Positions 31,602 to 40,872 of a stretch of DNA of 64,000 nucleotides are shown piece by piece (position 1 is the first letter of the stretch; each line of letters opens with the position of its first letter). Made by a program: the position numbers and the translations under genes. The notes beneath the pieces were generated by a model that did no database searches, had not been told where the DNA came from, and saw only the letters and a program-made list of their open reading frames with translations. The DNA comes from Bradyrhizobium sp. KBS0727 (GTDB lineage Bacteria; Pseudomonadota; Alphaproteobacteria; Rhizobiales; Xanthobacteraceae), in contig NZ_CP042176.1 of the NCBI RefSeq assembly GCF_005937885.2, positions 2,599,501 to 2,663,500 of the forward strand, given 5' to 3'.

Positions 31602-32540
31602 TCAGGATTGCGCCGGCTCACGCCGGGTGAACGCAGCGGCATGAAGCTTCACGAAATCGCGCAGGCTCGTCGGTTGCTTACCGGTTAGCTTGTACACCGT
31701 GTCTGTCATGCGGTCGTAACGTCCCTGCTTGTTCAACTCGGTCATGGCCGAGAGGTGGCTGACGACATGCTCAGGAAACCGCGCCCGTCGAAGGCCCTCG
31801 CTCCACGCCAGGAGCGGGATGTCGCGATATCGGATGGGCCTGCCGAGCGCCTCGGAGAAGGCACGCGCGTGGTGGTCCAGATCGGCCGATTCCGACCCCG
31901 TCAGATCGTAGATTTGTCCGATGTGGGGGGCGGGGTCGTCGAGGATCGCTGCTACTGCACGCGCTACGTCGACCGCCGAGATCGGCGAGGTCTTGCCGTT
32001 ACCCATCGGCAGTGCCAATGCGTCGGACGCCCGCATGCCAGCGGCGGCCAAGGTAAGAAAGAAGCCCTCAAGGAAGACGGTCGGCCGCACCGTGACGACC
32101 GGCAGTCCCGACCACGACAGAGCCTGCTCCGCCAGCCAGTGCAGCTTGTGCTGCGGGCTGTTGGTGGTCTCGCGGATGCTCATCTGCGAGACCGTCATCT
32201 GCGACATGTTCACAAAGACCTCGACGCCGTGATGGCGCGCCACCGCAGCGGTGTTGACCGTGGCTTCCAGGTAGGCCGCAGAGACGGACATTCCGAAATA
32301 GATGCGTGCGCAGCCCTCGACGGCGCGATGCATCGACGCAAGGTCTGTGAGGTCACCTTGCATGACCTCCGCACCGAGCGATCGCAACGCTTCGGCGCGC
32401 GCGTCCTCGCGCCGAACGAGGGCGCGCACTTTGTGCCCGCTTTTGAGCAGGAATTCAGTGAGGTTGCGGCCGATGCCGCCCATGGCGCCAGCTGCTCCGG
32501 TCACGAGAATCGGGGCGTCGTGTTTGGGTTTCGTATTCAT
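31602..32540 (-). CDS. NmrA-like NAD(P)-binding protein
   Basis: 312 residues from the ATG at 32540, with AAGGTGA seven bases upstream. Extended Rossmann motif VTGAAGAMGGIGRNL at about 13-27, then VRALVRRED and GDLTDLASMHRAVEG. No YxxxK catalytic pair, as in NmrA-type redox sensors or azoreductase-like proteins. Lies beside a decayed TetR and the RND operon, oriented away from it. Confidence 0.85.
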   Translation of the reverse strand: MNTKPKHDAPILVTGAAGAMGGIGRNLTEFLLKSGHKVRALVRREDARAEALRSLGAEVMQGDLTDLASMHRAVEGCARIYFGMSVSAAYLEATVNTAAVARHHGVEVFVNMSQMTVSQMSIRETTNSPQHKLHWLAEQALSWSGLPVVTVRPTVFLEGFFLTLAAAGMRASDALALPMGNGKTSPISAVDVARAVAAILDDPAPHIGQIYDLTGSESADLDHHARAFSEALGRPIRYRDIPLLAWSEGLRRARFPEHVVSHLSAMTELNKQGRYDRMTDTVYKLTGKQPTSLRDFVKLHAAAFTRREPAQS

Positions 32541-32574
32541 GTCGTTCACCTTGGTTGAGTTCAAAAAATAGCTG

Positions 32575-32701
32575 TCGGCGTTCGGCGTCGTGGTGCTTCC
32601 GCTGCCGCGTCGCGGATCGTCACATTCTCCTTGCTGCCCGGCCCCTTGGGCGCCGGCCTTCAATATCCCGTGAAGATCTGCAGAACGGTGGTTCGCGGCA
32701 T
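32575..32701 (-). pseudogene. TetR N-terminal remnant before the RND operon
   Basis: Starts MPRT at 32701, then GILKAGAQGAGQQGE and, in another frame, ENVTIRDAAAEA and TPTA. These match the N-terminal HTH of the TetR at 28859 (MPRTADPELP, TIRGVAAEAATTTPT). The ligand domain is missing, replaced by the NmrA-like gene. Confidence 0.7.
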
Positions 32702-32713
32702 GAGACCCCTTGC

Positions 32714-32741
32714 TTTTACGATGTATAAGTTTTACAGTGTG
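32714..32741. promoter_or_regulatory. TetR operator-like repeats, copy 2
   Basis: TTTTACGATGTA at 32714 and TTTTACAGTGTG at 32730 with the same 16-bp spacing and flanks as at 29423. Stands 95 bp upstream of the RND adaptor gene. Confidence 0.6.
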
Positions 32742-32835
32742 TAAGTAATAATTCCGTTCTCGGCGAAGTGCAAGCGAACGGCCGACAACTAAACGTTATC
32801 GAGAAGTCAGCCTCTCTCACGACAGGATCACTGGG

Positions 32836-34008
32836 ATGAACCATCCTAAACCATTGATTGCGGGCCTGTTTGCCTCCTGGCTTGCCGCCGCCGGTATCTT
32901 TCTGTGGTACGAAGGCATTCCTTCCAGCATCGTCAAACCGACCTCGAGCGCCGTGCCTGCGCGGCCAGTGTCGGTCTCGGCTGACGTGGTGAAGGAGCAT
33001 GAATTCGCGATTTCGCGCGTGGGTCTCGGCACGGTCCAGGCCTACAACACCGTGACCTTGAAAGTGCGCGTCGATGGAGAAGTGAAGAAGATCGCCTTTC
33101 GCGAAGGTCAGGATGTACAGGCCGGCGACGTGATGGCGCAGATCGATCCGCGCCCTTATGAGGCGCAACTGCACCAAGCCGAGGCCGACAAGGCGCGCGA
33201 CGAAGCACTGCTCGCCAATGCCAAACTTGATCTGGATCGTTATAGCAAGCTCGCGGTCAAGGAGTTCGCCACCCGCCAGAGCGTCGACACCCAGGAAGCA
33301 CTGGTCGCGCAGTATCAAGCTGCGGTCGCCCATGATCTCGCGGTGATCGACAATGCACGCGTGCAGCTGGGCTATACGACGATCGTCTCGCCGCTCGCCG
33401 GCCGCACCGGCATCCGCCTGATCGATCAGGGCAACATTGTTCACGCCTCCGATTCGGGCGGGCTTGTCGTCGTCACCCAAATGGCGCCGATCAGCGTGAT
33501 TTTCGCTTTGCCGCAGAAATATCTCCCGGAGATCGCCGATGCGATGCGGAGCGGGACGCTTGTCGTATTGGCATATGATCAGGATGACCGCGTCAAGCTT
33601 GGCGAAGGCCGTCTCGAACTGATCGACAACCAAATCGATCAGGGCACAGGCTCGATCCGGCTCAAGGCGATCTTTCAAAATCTCAACGGGCAGCTTTGGC
33701 CCGGCCAATTCGTCAGCGCCCATTTGCTGCTCGGCGTCCGCCGCGGACCGATAGTGCCGGATTCCGCGCTGCAATCGGGACCGAACGGCAGCTACGCTTA
33801 CGTTGTCCGGCAGGACTCCACGGTCGAGATCCGCCCCGTGCGGATCGCAGCCAGCCGCAACGGCGAGGCGCTGATCGAGAGCGGCCTCGCTGCGGGTGAA
33901 ACCATCGTCATTGACGGCCACTACAGGCTCCGGCCCGGTGCGCGCGTCGTGACCACGGCCGCTCCGGCGAACGAACGCACTGCCTCCACGGCGCACGGCC
34001 CAAAATAA
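32836..34008 (+). CDS. RND efflux periplasmic adaptor (MFP)
   Basis: 390 residues. N-terminal membrane anchor (LIAGLFASWLAAAGIFLWY), lipoyl halves (VTLKVRVDGEVKKIAFREGQDVQAGDVMAQIDPRPYEAQL and YTTIVSPLAGRTGIRLIDQGNIV), coiled hairpin (about 105-165), beta barrel and C-terminal domain. Links an RND pump to an outer-membrane channel. Eleven bases separate it from the pump gene. No TolC-like gene follows, so the channel must lie elsewhere. Confidence 0.93.
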   Translation: MNHPKPLIAGLFASWLAAAGIFLWYEGIPSSIVKPTSSAVPARPVSVSADVVKEHEFAISRVGLGTVQAYNTVTLKVRVDGEVKKIAFREGQDVQAGDVMAQIDPRPYEAQLHQAEADKARDEALLANAKLDLDRYSKLAVKEFATRQSVDTQEALVAQYQAAVAHDLAVIDNARVQLGYTTIVSPLAGRTGIRLIDQGNIVHASDSGGLVVVTQMAPISVIFALPQKYLPEIADAMRSGTLVVLAYDQDDRVKLGEGRLELIDNQIDQGTGSIRLKAIFQNLNGQLWPGQFVSAHLLLGVRRGPIVPDSALQSGPNGSYAYVVRQDSTVEIRPVRIAASRNGEALIESGLAAGETIVIDGHYRLRPGARVVTTAAPANERTASTAHGPK

Positions 34009-34019
34009 GGAAGTGCGTG

Positions 34020-37000
34020 ATGAATATTTCCGAACCTTTTATCCGGCGGCCGATCGCTACCGCGCTGGTGATGTCCGGTCTCGCGATGGTCGGCCTCGTC
34101 GCCTATTTTCTTTTGCCGGTCGCGCCGCTGCCGCAGATCGACTTTCCCACGATCCAGGTGACGGCCCAGTTGCCAGGCACGAGCCCGGAGACAATGGCTT
34201 CCTCGGTCGCAAGCCCGCTGGAACGGCAGTTGGCGCAGATGCCGGGCGTAGCCCAGCTCACCTCTGTGAGCGGCATCGGAATATCGGTGATCTCGATCCA
34301 GTTCGACCTTGCCCGCAATATCGACGCCGCCGGGCAGGACGTGCAGGCCGCAATCAACGCTGCTGGCGGGCAATTGCCGAAGAATTTGCCATCACCGCCG
34401 ACCTATCGGAAAGCCAATCCGTCGGACGCGCCTGTGATGGTGCTGGCAATGACCTCCGAAACGCTGCCGATGACGACGGTAAGCGACTTCGCCGACAATA
34501 TCTTCGCCCAGCAACTCTCTCAGGTCGACGGGGTTGCCGCCGTGCTGATCGCCGGCGCGCAAAAGCCCGCGGTGCGCGTCGAAGCCAATCCGCTCGAACT
34601 CGCGGGCCGCGGCCTAAGTCTCGAAGATCTGCGGTCGGCGATCGCGGCGGCCACGCTCAACGCTCCCAAGGGTACGCTGAACGGACAGCGCCAGGGTATT
34701 ACACTCGAGAACAACGATCAGCTGTTCAATGCCGCAGCCTATCGGCCGGTCATCGTGGCCTGGCGCAACGGCTCGCCCGTCCGGCTCGGCGACGTCACCA
34801 CCGTGGTGGATGGTGCCGAAAATATTCGGGGGTCCGGCACCTATAACGGAGAGCCGTCGGCCATCGTCATCATTCAGCGGCAGCCCGGCGCCAACGTCAT
34901 CGACACGGTCGAACACATCAAGGCGGCGTTGCCGAGGCTGAAGGCCTCGATCCCGGCCGCTATCGACGTCCACGTCGTGACCGACCGCACCCAGACCATC
35001 CGCGCCTCGGTCGAAGAGGTTCAGTTCACGCTGATGCTTACCATCGCGTTGGTGGTGATGGTGATCTTCCTGTTCCTGCGCAACGCCTGGGCGACGGTGA
35101 TTCCCGGCATCACGGTTCCATTGTCGCTGATCGGGACTTTCGCGGTGATGTATGTGCTCGGCTACAGCCTCGACAACCTTTCACTGATGGCATTGACGAT
35201 CGCGACGGGCTTCGTCGTCGACGACGCCATCGTGATGGTCGAGAATGTGGCGCGGTACCTGGAGCAGGGATACTCGCCGCTTGCGGCAGCGCTGAAGGGT
35301 TCGCGCGAGATCGGCTTCACGATCATCTCGATGAGCCTGTCGCTGATCGCGGTGTTCATTCCGGTACTGCTGATGGGTGGCATCATCGGCCGCCTGTTCC
35401 GTGAATTTGCCGTTACCGTGAGCGTTGCGATCCTGGTGTCGACCGTCATCTCGCTGACGCTGACGCCGATGATGTGCGCGCAGCTGCTGCGGGACGAAAA
35501 GCATGAGCGGCACGGCCGGCTCTATGTTCTCAGCGACAAGTTGTTCGATCGCATGCTTGCGGTCTACGAATCCGGTCTGCGCTGGGTACTGCGTCACCAG
35601 CGACTGACGTTGACGGTGACCATCGCGACCATCGTCCTGACCGGCTATCTCTATGTGGTGATTCCGAAGGGCTTCTTTCCGCAGCAGGATACTGGATTCA
35701 TCGTCGCCGTATCGGAATCTTCGCAGGACGTTTCCTATCCGGCCATGCTCGAGCGGCAGTCGCAGTTGGTACGTATTCTGCTGGCGGATCCGGGCATCGA
35801 TGGCGTGATGTCGGCAGTCGGCGTCGGCGCTGTCAACCAGACCACGAATAACGCCCGCATGTTTATCAATCTTAAGCCGCGCAACCAGCGCGATGCCAGC
35901 GCTAGCCAGATCATCGACCGGCTGCGGCCGAAACTTGCCGCCGTGCAAGGCATTGCACTGTTCATGCAGGCATCGCAGGACATCAATGTCGGCGGACGTG
36001 CGAGTCGCACGCAATATCAATTTACGCTCCAGGATAGCGACCTCGATGAGCTCGATCACTGGGCGCCGATCCTGCTTCGCACCTTGCAGGGAATTCCGTT
36101 GCTGCGCGACGTTGCGACCGACCAGCAGATCGCCGGTCCGACGTTGCGGCTCGAAATCAATCGAGATACGGCATCGCGGCTCGGGGTCGCCACGCAGGCG
36201 ATCGACGACACCCTCTACGATGCGTTCGGACAGCGCAAGATCGCGCAATTCTTTACGCAGCAAAACAGTTATTGGGTGATCCTGGAAGTCGATCCTCAGT
36301 TCCAGCTCGACCCGAACGCGCTCGATCTGATCTACGTACCGTCCAGCAGTGGGCGGCAGGTGCCGCTGAGCGCGTTGGTCGAACAGAAGCGTACCGTGCG
36401 GTCGCTGTCGGTCAGCCATCAGGGCCAGTTCCCCGCAATCACTCTGTCGTTCAACCTGACAGCAGGTGCCGCGCTCGGCCAGGCGGTCGAGGCGATTGAG
36501 AAGGCGAAGCGGGACCTGAACGCCCCGGCCACCCTCATCACCACGTTCGAGGGGAACGCCCAGGCCTTTCAGGATTCGCTTAAGACCCAGCCTCTCCTGA
36601 TTCTTGCGGCACTGATTGCGGTTTATATCATCCTGGGAGCGCTCTATGAGAGCCTGATCCATCCAATCACGATCCTTTCGACCATCCCCTCGGCGGGCGT
36701 CGGCGCGCTCCTGATCCTTATGGCATTTAACCTCGAGCTAAGCGTCATCGCGCTGATCGGCATCATCCTGTTGATCGGCATCGTCAAGAAGAACGCCATC
36801 ATGATGATCGATTTTGCGATTCATGCCGAGCAGACTGAGGCCATGGATCCGAAGGATGCGATTTTCCAGGCCGCGCTGAAACGCTTCCGCCCGATCATGA
36901 TGACGACGTTCGCGGCGTTGCTCGGCGCACTGCCACTTGCGCTCGGGCACGGGACCGGCGCGGAGATCCGCCAGCCCCTCGGATACGCAATCGTCGGCGG

Positions 37001-37130
37001 CCTGCTGGTTTCCCAATTCCTCACCCTCTACACGACGCCGGTGGTCTACCTCGCGCTGCACCGCTTCAGCCGCAAGCGAGACCGCAAGGTTGTTCCACGC
37101 TCGGTCGAAGCGGCGATTGCGGCTGAATAG
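34020..37130 (+). CDS. RND multidrug efflux permease (MdtB/C-like)
   Basis: 1,036 residues, standard for HAE1 pumps. Starts NISEPFIRRPIATALVMSGL, as in MdtB/MdtC/MuxB. Twelve membrane segments; proton-relay residues in TM4 (VVDDAIVMVEN, paired Asp) and TM10 (GIVKKNAIMMIDFA, Lys). ATG 34020 preferred over the GTG just before, with AAGGA eight bases upstream. Exports drugs or lipophilic compounds with its adaptor. Likely repressed by a TetR acting at 32714. Confidence 0.94.
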   Translation: MNISEPFIRRPIATALVMSGLAMVGLVAYFLLPVAPLPQIDFPTIQVTAQLPGTSPETMASSVASPLERQLAQMPGVAQLTSVSGIGISVISIQFDLARNIDAAGQDVQAAINAAGGQLPKNLPSPPTYRKANPSDAPVMVLAMTSETLPMTTVSDFADNIFAQQLSQVDGVAAVLIAGAQKPAVRVEANPLELAGRGLSLEDLRSAIAAATLNAPKGTLNGQRQGITLENNDQLFNAAAYRPVIVAWRNGSPVRLGDVTTVVDGAENIRGSGTYNGEPSAIVIIQRQPGANVIDTVEHIKAALPRLKASIPAAIDVHVVTDRTQTIRASVEEVQFTLMLTIALVVMVIFLFLRNAWATVIPGITVPLSLIGTFAVMYVLGYSLDNLSLMALTIATGFVVDDAIVMVENVARYLEQGYSPLAAALKGSREIGFTIISMSLSLIAVFIPVLLMGGIIGRLFREFAVTVSVAILVSTVISLTLTPMMCAQLLRDEKHERHGRLYVLSDKLFDRMLAVYESGLRWVLRHQRLTLTVTIATIVLTGYLYVVIPKGFFPQQDTGFIVAVSESSQDVSYPAMLERQSQLVRILLADPGIDGVMSAVGVGAVNQTTNNARMFINLKPRNQRDASASQIIDRLRPKLAAVQGIALFMQASQDINVGGRASRTQYQFTLQDSDLDELDHWAPILLRTLQGIPLLRDVATDQQIAGPTLRLEINRDTASRLGVATQAIDDTLYDAFGQRKIAQFFTQQNSYWVILEVDPQFQLDPNALDLIYVPSSSGRQVPLSALVEQKRTVRSLSVSHQGQFPAITLSFNLTAGAALGQAVEAIEKAKRDLNAPATLITTFEGNAQAFQDSLKTQPLLILAALIAVYIILGALYESLIHPITILSTIPSAGVGALLILMAFNLELSVIALIGIILLIGIVKKNAIMMIDFAIHAEQTEAMDPKDAIFQAALKRFRPIMMTTFAALLGALPLALGHGTGAEIRQPLGYAIVGGLLVSQFLTLYTTPVVYLALHRFSRKRDRKVVPRSVEAAIAAE

Positions 37131-37173
37131 GAACGTTGCGAACCGGCTTGGCGAGCCGAGGCGAACTAGGAGC

Positions 37174-37420
37174 GGACAGAAAGGGGGCGTGGGTTTGGAG
37201 CTCGGCAAGGGTGATGAAGACATCGTCGGTTCCGGCGTCCGGCGATTTAGTAAAGTGATCAGCGATTGACTTGTGAACCGCTCCTCGTTCTGTATGGCCT
37301 GGCCATATGATCTGGAGTAGGATTACTAGTTCGTCGTTCCGGTGGATGCCCACTTTGGTCAGATCGGACTGAAAATCGCTGTTTCGTATCCGCTCATGAT
37401 CTGTGAGCGATCGGCTTGGA
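37174..37420 (-). pseudogene. Tautomerase-family remnant
   Basis: The minus strand reads GIHRNDELVILLQIIWPGHTERG and SIADHFTKSPDAGTDDVFITLAE, matching the centre of bacterial tautomerases of about 130 residues (LGIHRTDD, the oligomerising strand, then DVFIVL). No start, and the end runs into unrelated sequence. The rest of 37131-37636 shows nothing further. Confidence 0.6.
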
Positions 37421-37636
37421 ACGCGCCTTAGACGGCCGCGTTGCGGCAGGCCAGGTTCATGCCTTGATAGATAAAGAGGATCCTACTCCGGACTGCCGCT
37501 GGGGTGGCGCGTACATCGTCTACAGAGTGCTCTACGATTTCGCAGCTCCGCTTAGCACTCGGGGCCACCGAGTGGCATAATGGGAAGAATTCTTCGGTAG
37601 AGCTTTCGATGTCTCAACAATATCGTTGATGTGCTG

Positions 37637-37924
37637 TCAGATCCCATCCAGAATAGTAAGACAGCCCTTCGAACTCTTACGCCTGAGATCAATAATGTCT
37701 TGGTAGGCGGCAGATTCATACCAGCTCTCAGCGGACTCTCGCGAGGGAAATTCAACGATCACAGTGCTGGGATGCTCCCAGTGACCTTCGAGCACGGTCG
37801 CCTTGCCACCAGCGGCAAGGAACTCACCGCCAAATGGTTTGGCCGTGTCTCCAACTTTCTTTCGATATTCTACAAACATCGCGTCGTCATGAACAGTCAA
37901 TGTTACAATCAGGTAAGCTTTCAT
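37637..37924 (-). CDS. DUF1330 domain-containing protein
   Basis: 95 residues with the DUF1330 pattern: MKAYLIVTLTVHDDAMFVEYRKKV, GGEFLAAGGKATVLEG and VIVEFPSRESAESWYESAAYQDI. A ferredoxin-like dimeric alpha-beta barrel fold; function unknown. Upstream neighbours in the same direction are the NmrA-like, MBL and hydrolase genes. Confidence 0.9.
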   Translation of the reverse strand: MKAYLIVTLTVHDDAMFVEYRKKVGDTAKPFGGEFLAAGGKATVLEGHWEHPSTVIVEFPSRESAESWYESAAYQDIIDLRRKSSKGCLTILDGI

Positions 37925-37976
37925 TTGACACTCCCTATTTCGCCGACGCCCCTTTAGTCTGTTATCTGCTCCATTA

Positions 37977-38897
37977 TTAGCTCGCCTTTGGCGCAGCCTG
38001 TGCCTGCTTCATTGAGTTTCGGAACATATCGATATTTTCAACAAGCCATTGAGGTAGTGCCCGCGGGGGCTGGCCGGTTAGCTCCTCGACTGTCGACGTT
38101 GTTTCGCCAAGGACAGATTCACTGAAGACCTGATCCAACCCGACCAGCAAATCGACGACGAATGGCGAAAGCCCGCCAGCTAACAGGGTGGCTCGCTGTT
38201 CTGCGATAGATTGATGGTGATAGACGACAGGATAATCGAGCAGAAGCGACAGTTGTTCAGCAATCTCCAACATGGTCCAAGCTCGTGGCCCTGTCAGATG
38301 ATAGGCGCGTTGCGAGTCTTCGCTGAAGTCTTCAAGCAACGCAACGCGCGCTACGTCGGCAATATCGCGCGTATCAATAAAGTTCACGCGACCGCCGCCT
38401 GCTGCGCCCAGCCAAGAACCGGCGGCGATTTGGCTTGCCGAGCGCCGGAGAATGTCTATGTATGCGGAGGGCCGCAAGACGGTCGATGCAACCGCTTGCT
38501 TGGCCAAATGCGCCTCGATCTGCATGTGCCAGGCAAACGGATTTAGGCGAGATGCCGGTCCCAAGGCCGAAAGCTTGACAATATGGCGTACCCCCGCAGC
38601 AACGGCGGCGTCAATCAAGGCGAGTTCGTTGGCCACTTGCTGTGGCGACGTGCCATGCGAGATAAACAAGCGATCGGCACCACGAAGTGCGTCCTGAAGA
38701 GTGTGCGGCTGATCAAAGTCGACCGGGGCAACGCTGATGCTCCGGGCTGCTTGTACCGCATCGGGTCGGCGGGTGAGCACAGTTATATCGACCGGATCGG
38801 AAGCGAGGAGGCTGGTCAGGGCCGAACCGACGCGGCCCGTTGCACCTGCTACAGCAATGCGCTGCCTTCTTAATGTGGATTCGATGATGTTGGGCAC
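37977..38897 (-). CDS. NmrA/NAD(P)H-binding family protein
   Basis: 306 residues. Rossmann start IAVAGATGRVGSALTSLL (13-30), VTVLTRRPD-like strand, VDFDQPHTLQDALRGADRLF, then LRPSAYIDIL and FIDTRDIADVARVAL. Resembles NAD(P)H:quinone-reductase-like QorB/NmrA proteins. Probably a redox enzyme or sensor. In a minus-strand run with a MBL-fold enzyme. Confidence 0.88.
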   Translation of the reverse strand: MPNIIESTLRRQRIAVAGATGRVGSALTSLLASDPVDITVLTRRPDAVQAARSISVAPVDFDQPHTLQDALRGADRLFISHGTSPQQVANELALIDAAVAAGVRHIVKLSALGPASRLNPFAWHMQIEAHLAKQAVASTVLRPSAYIDILRRSASQIAAGSWLGAAGGGRVNFIDTRDIADVARVALLEDFSEDSQRAYHLTGPRAWTMLEIAEQLSLLLDYPVVYHHQSIAEQRATLLAGGLSPFVVDLLVGLDQVFSESVLGETTSTVEELTGQPPRALPQWLVENIDMFRNSMKQAQAAPKAS

Positions 38898-38966
38898 GTC
38901 GAGTCTCCTTGTTGCAAATGCGTTCCTGAGGCTGTGCGAAAGCAGCTCGAGAAAATGCGAAACCGG

Positions 38967-39809
38967 CTATAGAGGCTTCGCTGCTTTCGCAGCTGCCCAA
39001 AGCGAACCGGGATTCACCCGATCCGGATAAATGGAGAGCATCTTTTCGTAGAGTTCTAGATGGGTAGACGATGCTTTGATGCTGGCGTTGAAGTCGAGGA
39101 TGTAACGGCGCGTTTGCTCGATGTGGCGCGGGGAGCTATCTGGGTTCAGCACACCATGGCCGGCCACTACAGCTTGCGGATGCAACGCATCGATCGTGTC
39201 GAGCGCATGAAGCCATTCACTGCGAGCGTTCTCGTCGGACTCTGCAAGGTAAAGGTGGGTGTCATTGTAGACGCCGTCCCCAGATATCACCAGCGCGATA
39301 GAAGGGATATAGAGCGCAGTCGTGTTCGATGTGTCAGTATGGCCAAGCTGGATAACCTTCAGTTCCTTTCCTTCAAGGTAAAAGGTGTCACCTTCGAGGA
39401 CTTGCGGTGCTGTCAGCTCCGTTGGGATCTGGCCAGGAAAGCGCGGCTCCCAGAAAGACTTCATGAACTCGGGCTTGATCTGGTCTTGAATGGCGGCGAC
39501 GGCTGGGGCAGTAGCAATAGCTTTTGCGCTCGGAAACTTATCCAGTAGCATCTTCAGGCCGAAGAAGTGATCACCATGAGCATGGGTTACGTAAATTGTC
39601 GTGAGATTCTTGCCACTGGCGGCAATCCATTCCACGAGCTCCTTGGAATGTTGTTCGGAGAGAAACGTATCGACCAGGACGGCATCGTGTTCGCCATAGA
39701 TAAGCGTGACGGTGTTGGTCACCCAGGTGAGAGCCTCTTTTCCAGCAGGCAATCCTTGAGTCGAGCTGTTACGTTTCTTGGTCAGCAGTTTCCAATTTAG
39801 CCTAGACAT
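38967..39809 (-). CDS. MBL-fold metallo-hydrolase
   Basis: 280 residues. Metal motif THAHGDH at about 75-81, later His in QLGHTDTSNT (about 156), Asp in ISGDGVYND (about 176) and His in VAGHG (about 218): a full two-metal beta-lactamase-fold site. Substrate unknown. No signal peptide evident. In line with the NmrA-like gene and a hydrolase. Confidence 0.92.
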   Translation of the reverse strand: MSRLNWKLLTKKRNSSTQGLPAGKEALTWVTNTVTLIYGEHDAVLVDTFLSEQHSKELVEWIAASGKNLTTIYVTHAHGDHFFGLKMLLDKFPSAKAIATAPAVAAIQDQIKPEFMKSFWEPRFPGQIPTELTAPQVLEGDTFYLEGKELKVIQLGHTDTSNTTALYIPSIALVISGDGVYNDTHLYLAESDENARSEWLHALDTIDALHPQAVVAGHGVLNPDSSPRHIEQTRRYILDFNASIKASSTHLELYEKMLSIYPDRVNPGSLWAAAKAAKPL

Positions 39810-39851
39810 GGCGTATTCCTTCCTCTCTGATAAGCAGCTTTGTAAATTCGG

Positions 39852-40769
39852 TCATCCAAGATGCGTCTGGAACCAGTCAATTGCGGCCTGGGAGGCTGCT
39901 TTGAATTCGCGGACGTAAGGGTCGAAGTGTCCACCTTTGATTGTCACGAGCCGCTTCGGCTCCAGTGCGCGCTCATACGCTTTGAGCGCGAGGTCGGTGA
40001 CTGCAATATGGTCGTGCGTTGCAATCACCATGAGAAGCGGTGTCGGCGACACACGCTCGACGAAATCGCCGGGAGCGTACATCCGCGCCCATCGTGTAGA
40101 GCGGATTGTCACAGTGTTCTCCCACGCGCCCTCTGGAACAGGCTGAAGGTAGAAGTCGACAGCGTCCGGCGCGTAATAGGCGGCAGGCCTAGTGGTATCC
40201 GCGCTGACGATCGTCTGTCTCGCGGGCGGCTCGCCTCGAAGCTGAGCGTGCTCGTCGGCCGCGAACCGAGCTTCGAGACCTGCGACGGCTTCCGGCGCGA
40301 CACGCCGTAGTCCGTTGGCGTAGCCATCGATCGTTGGAACCTGCGCGGCTACGGCCTTGAGCCTTCTGTCGGTCGCTCCAAGAACAATGGCATGTCCTCC
40401 TGCATAACTCGTTCCCCAAAGTCCGATGCGATTCTCGTCAACCTCGGGCCGCTGTTGGAGATAGGAGATCGCGCGGCGCCAATCGCTGATTTGTTGCCAG
40501 GGATTGATGTCTTGTCTGGGTTCGCCAGCGCTGTCGCCAAAATTGCGATGGTCGTGCAGCAGCACCACAAAGCCGGCGCTGGCAAATGCCTCAGCAAGGC
40601 GCTCAAGGCCGTGATATTTCGTTCCGGCATAACCATGGGCCATCGTGATTGCTGGCAGCTGTGCGCTATGGCCCTCCGGCACGAAAAGCCATGCTGAAAT
40701 CTCGATCCCCCCTTCAGCCGGGAAACGAACATCATGCTTATGAAACCCAGTCGTCTGGATAGCTTTCAT
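39852..40769 (-). CDS. Alpha/beta hydrolase
   Basis: 305 residues. The nucleophile is Ser in GLWGTSYAGGHA (GxSxGG, about residue 121), oxyanion region MAHGYAGTKYHGLE, a later Asp in ATHDHIAVTD, and His in KGGHFDPYV near the end. ATG 40769 follows AGGA. Like the DLH/acetyl-xylan-esterase type. Divergent from a LysR gene 103 bp away and probably under its control. Confidence 0.9.
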   Translation of the reverse strand: MKAIQTTGFHKHDVRFPAEGGIEISAWLFVPEGHSAQLPAITMAHGYAGTKYHGLERLAEAFASAGFVVLLHDHRNFGDSAGEPRQDINPWQQISDWRRAISYLQQRPEVDENRIGLWGTSYAGGHAIVLGATDRRLKAVAAQVPTIDGYANGLRRVAPEAVAGLEARFAADEHAQLRGEPPARQTIVSADTTRPAAYYAPDAVDFYLQPVPEGAWENTVTIRSTRWARMYAPGDFVERVSPTPLLMVIATHDHIAVTDLALKAYERALEPKRLVTIKGGHFDPYVREFKAASQAAIDWFQTHLG

Positions 40770-40872
40770 CGTTGTGATCCTCATTGCGGCGTGTCGAGAT
40801 TGATTTTGGCCCCTTTCAAATTTGAGCAATAGCTGGTAAATATGGGAGAGATCCTCTCACGTGTGGAAGGCT

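Noticed and set aside
32716-33996. A 426-residue minus-strand frame
   Set aside because: Antisense to the RND adaptor gene, Arg/Asp-rich composition typical of a shadow frame.
35181-36662. A 493-residue minus-strand frame
   Set aside because: Antisense to the RND permease, no recognisable domain and a shadow-like composition.
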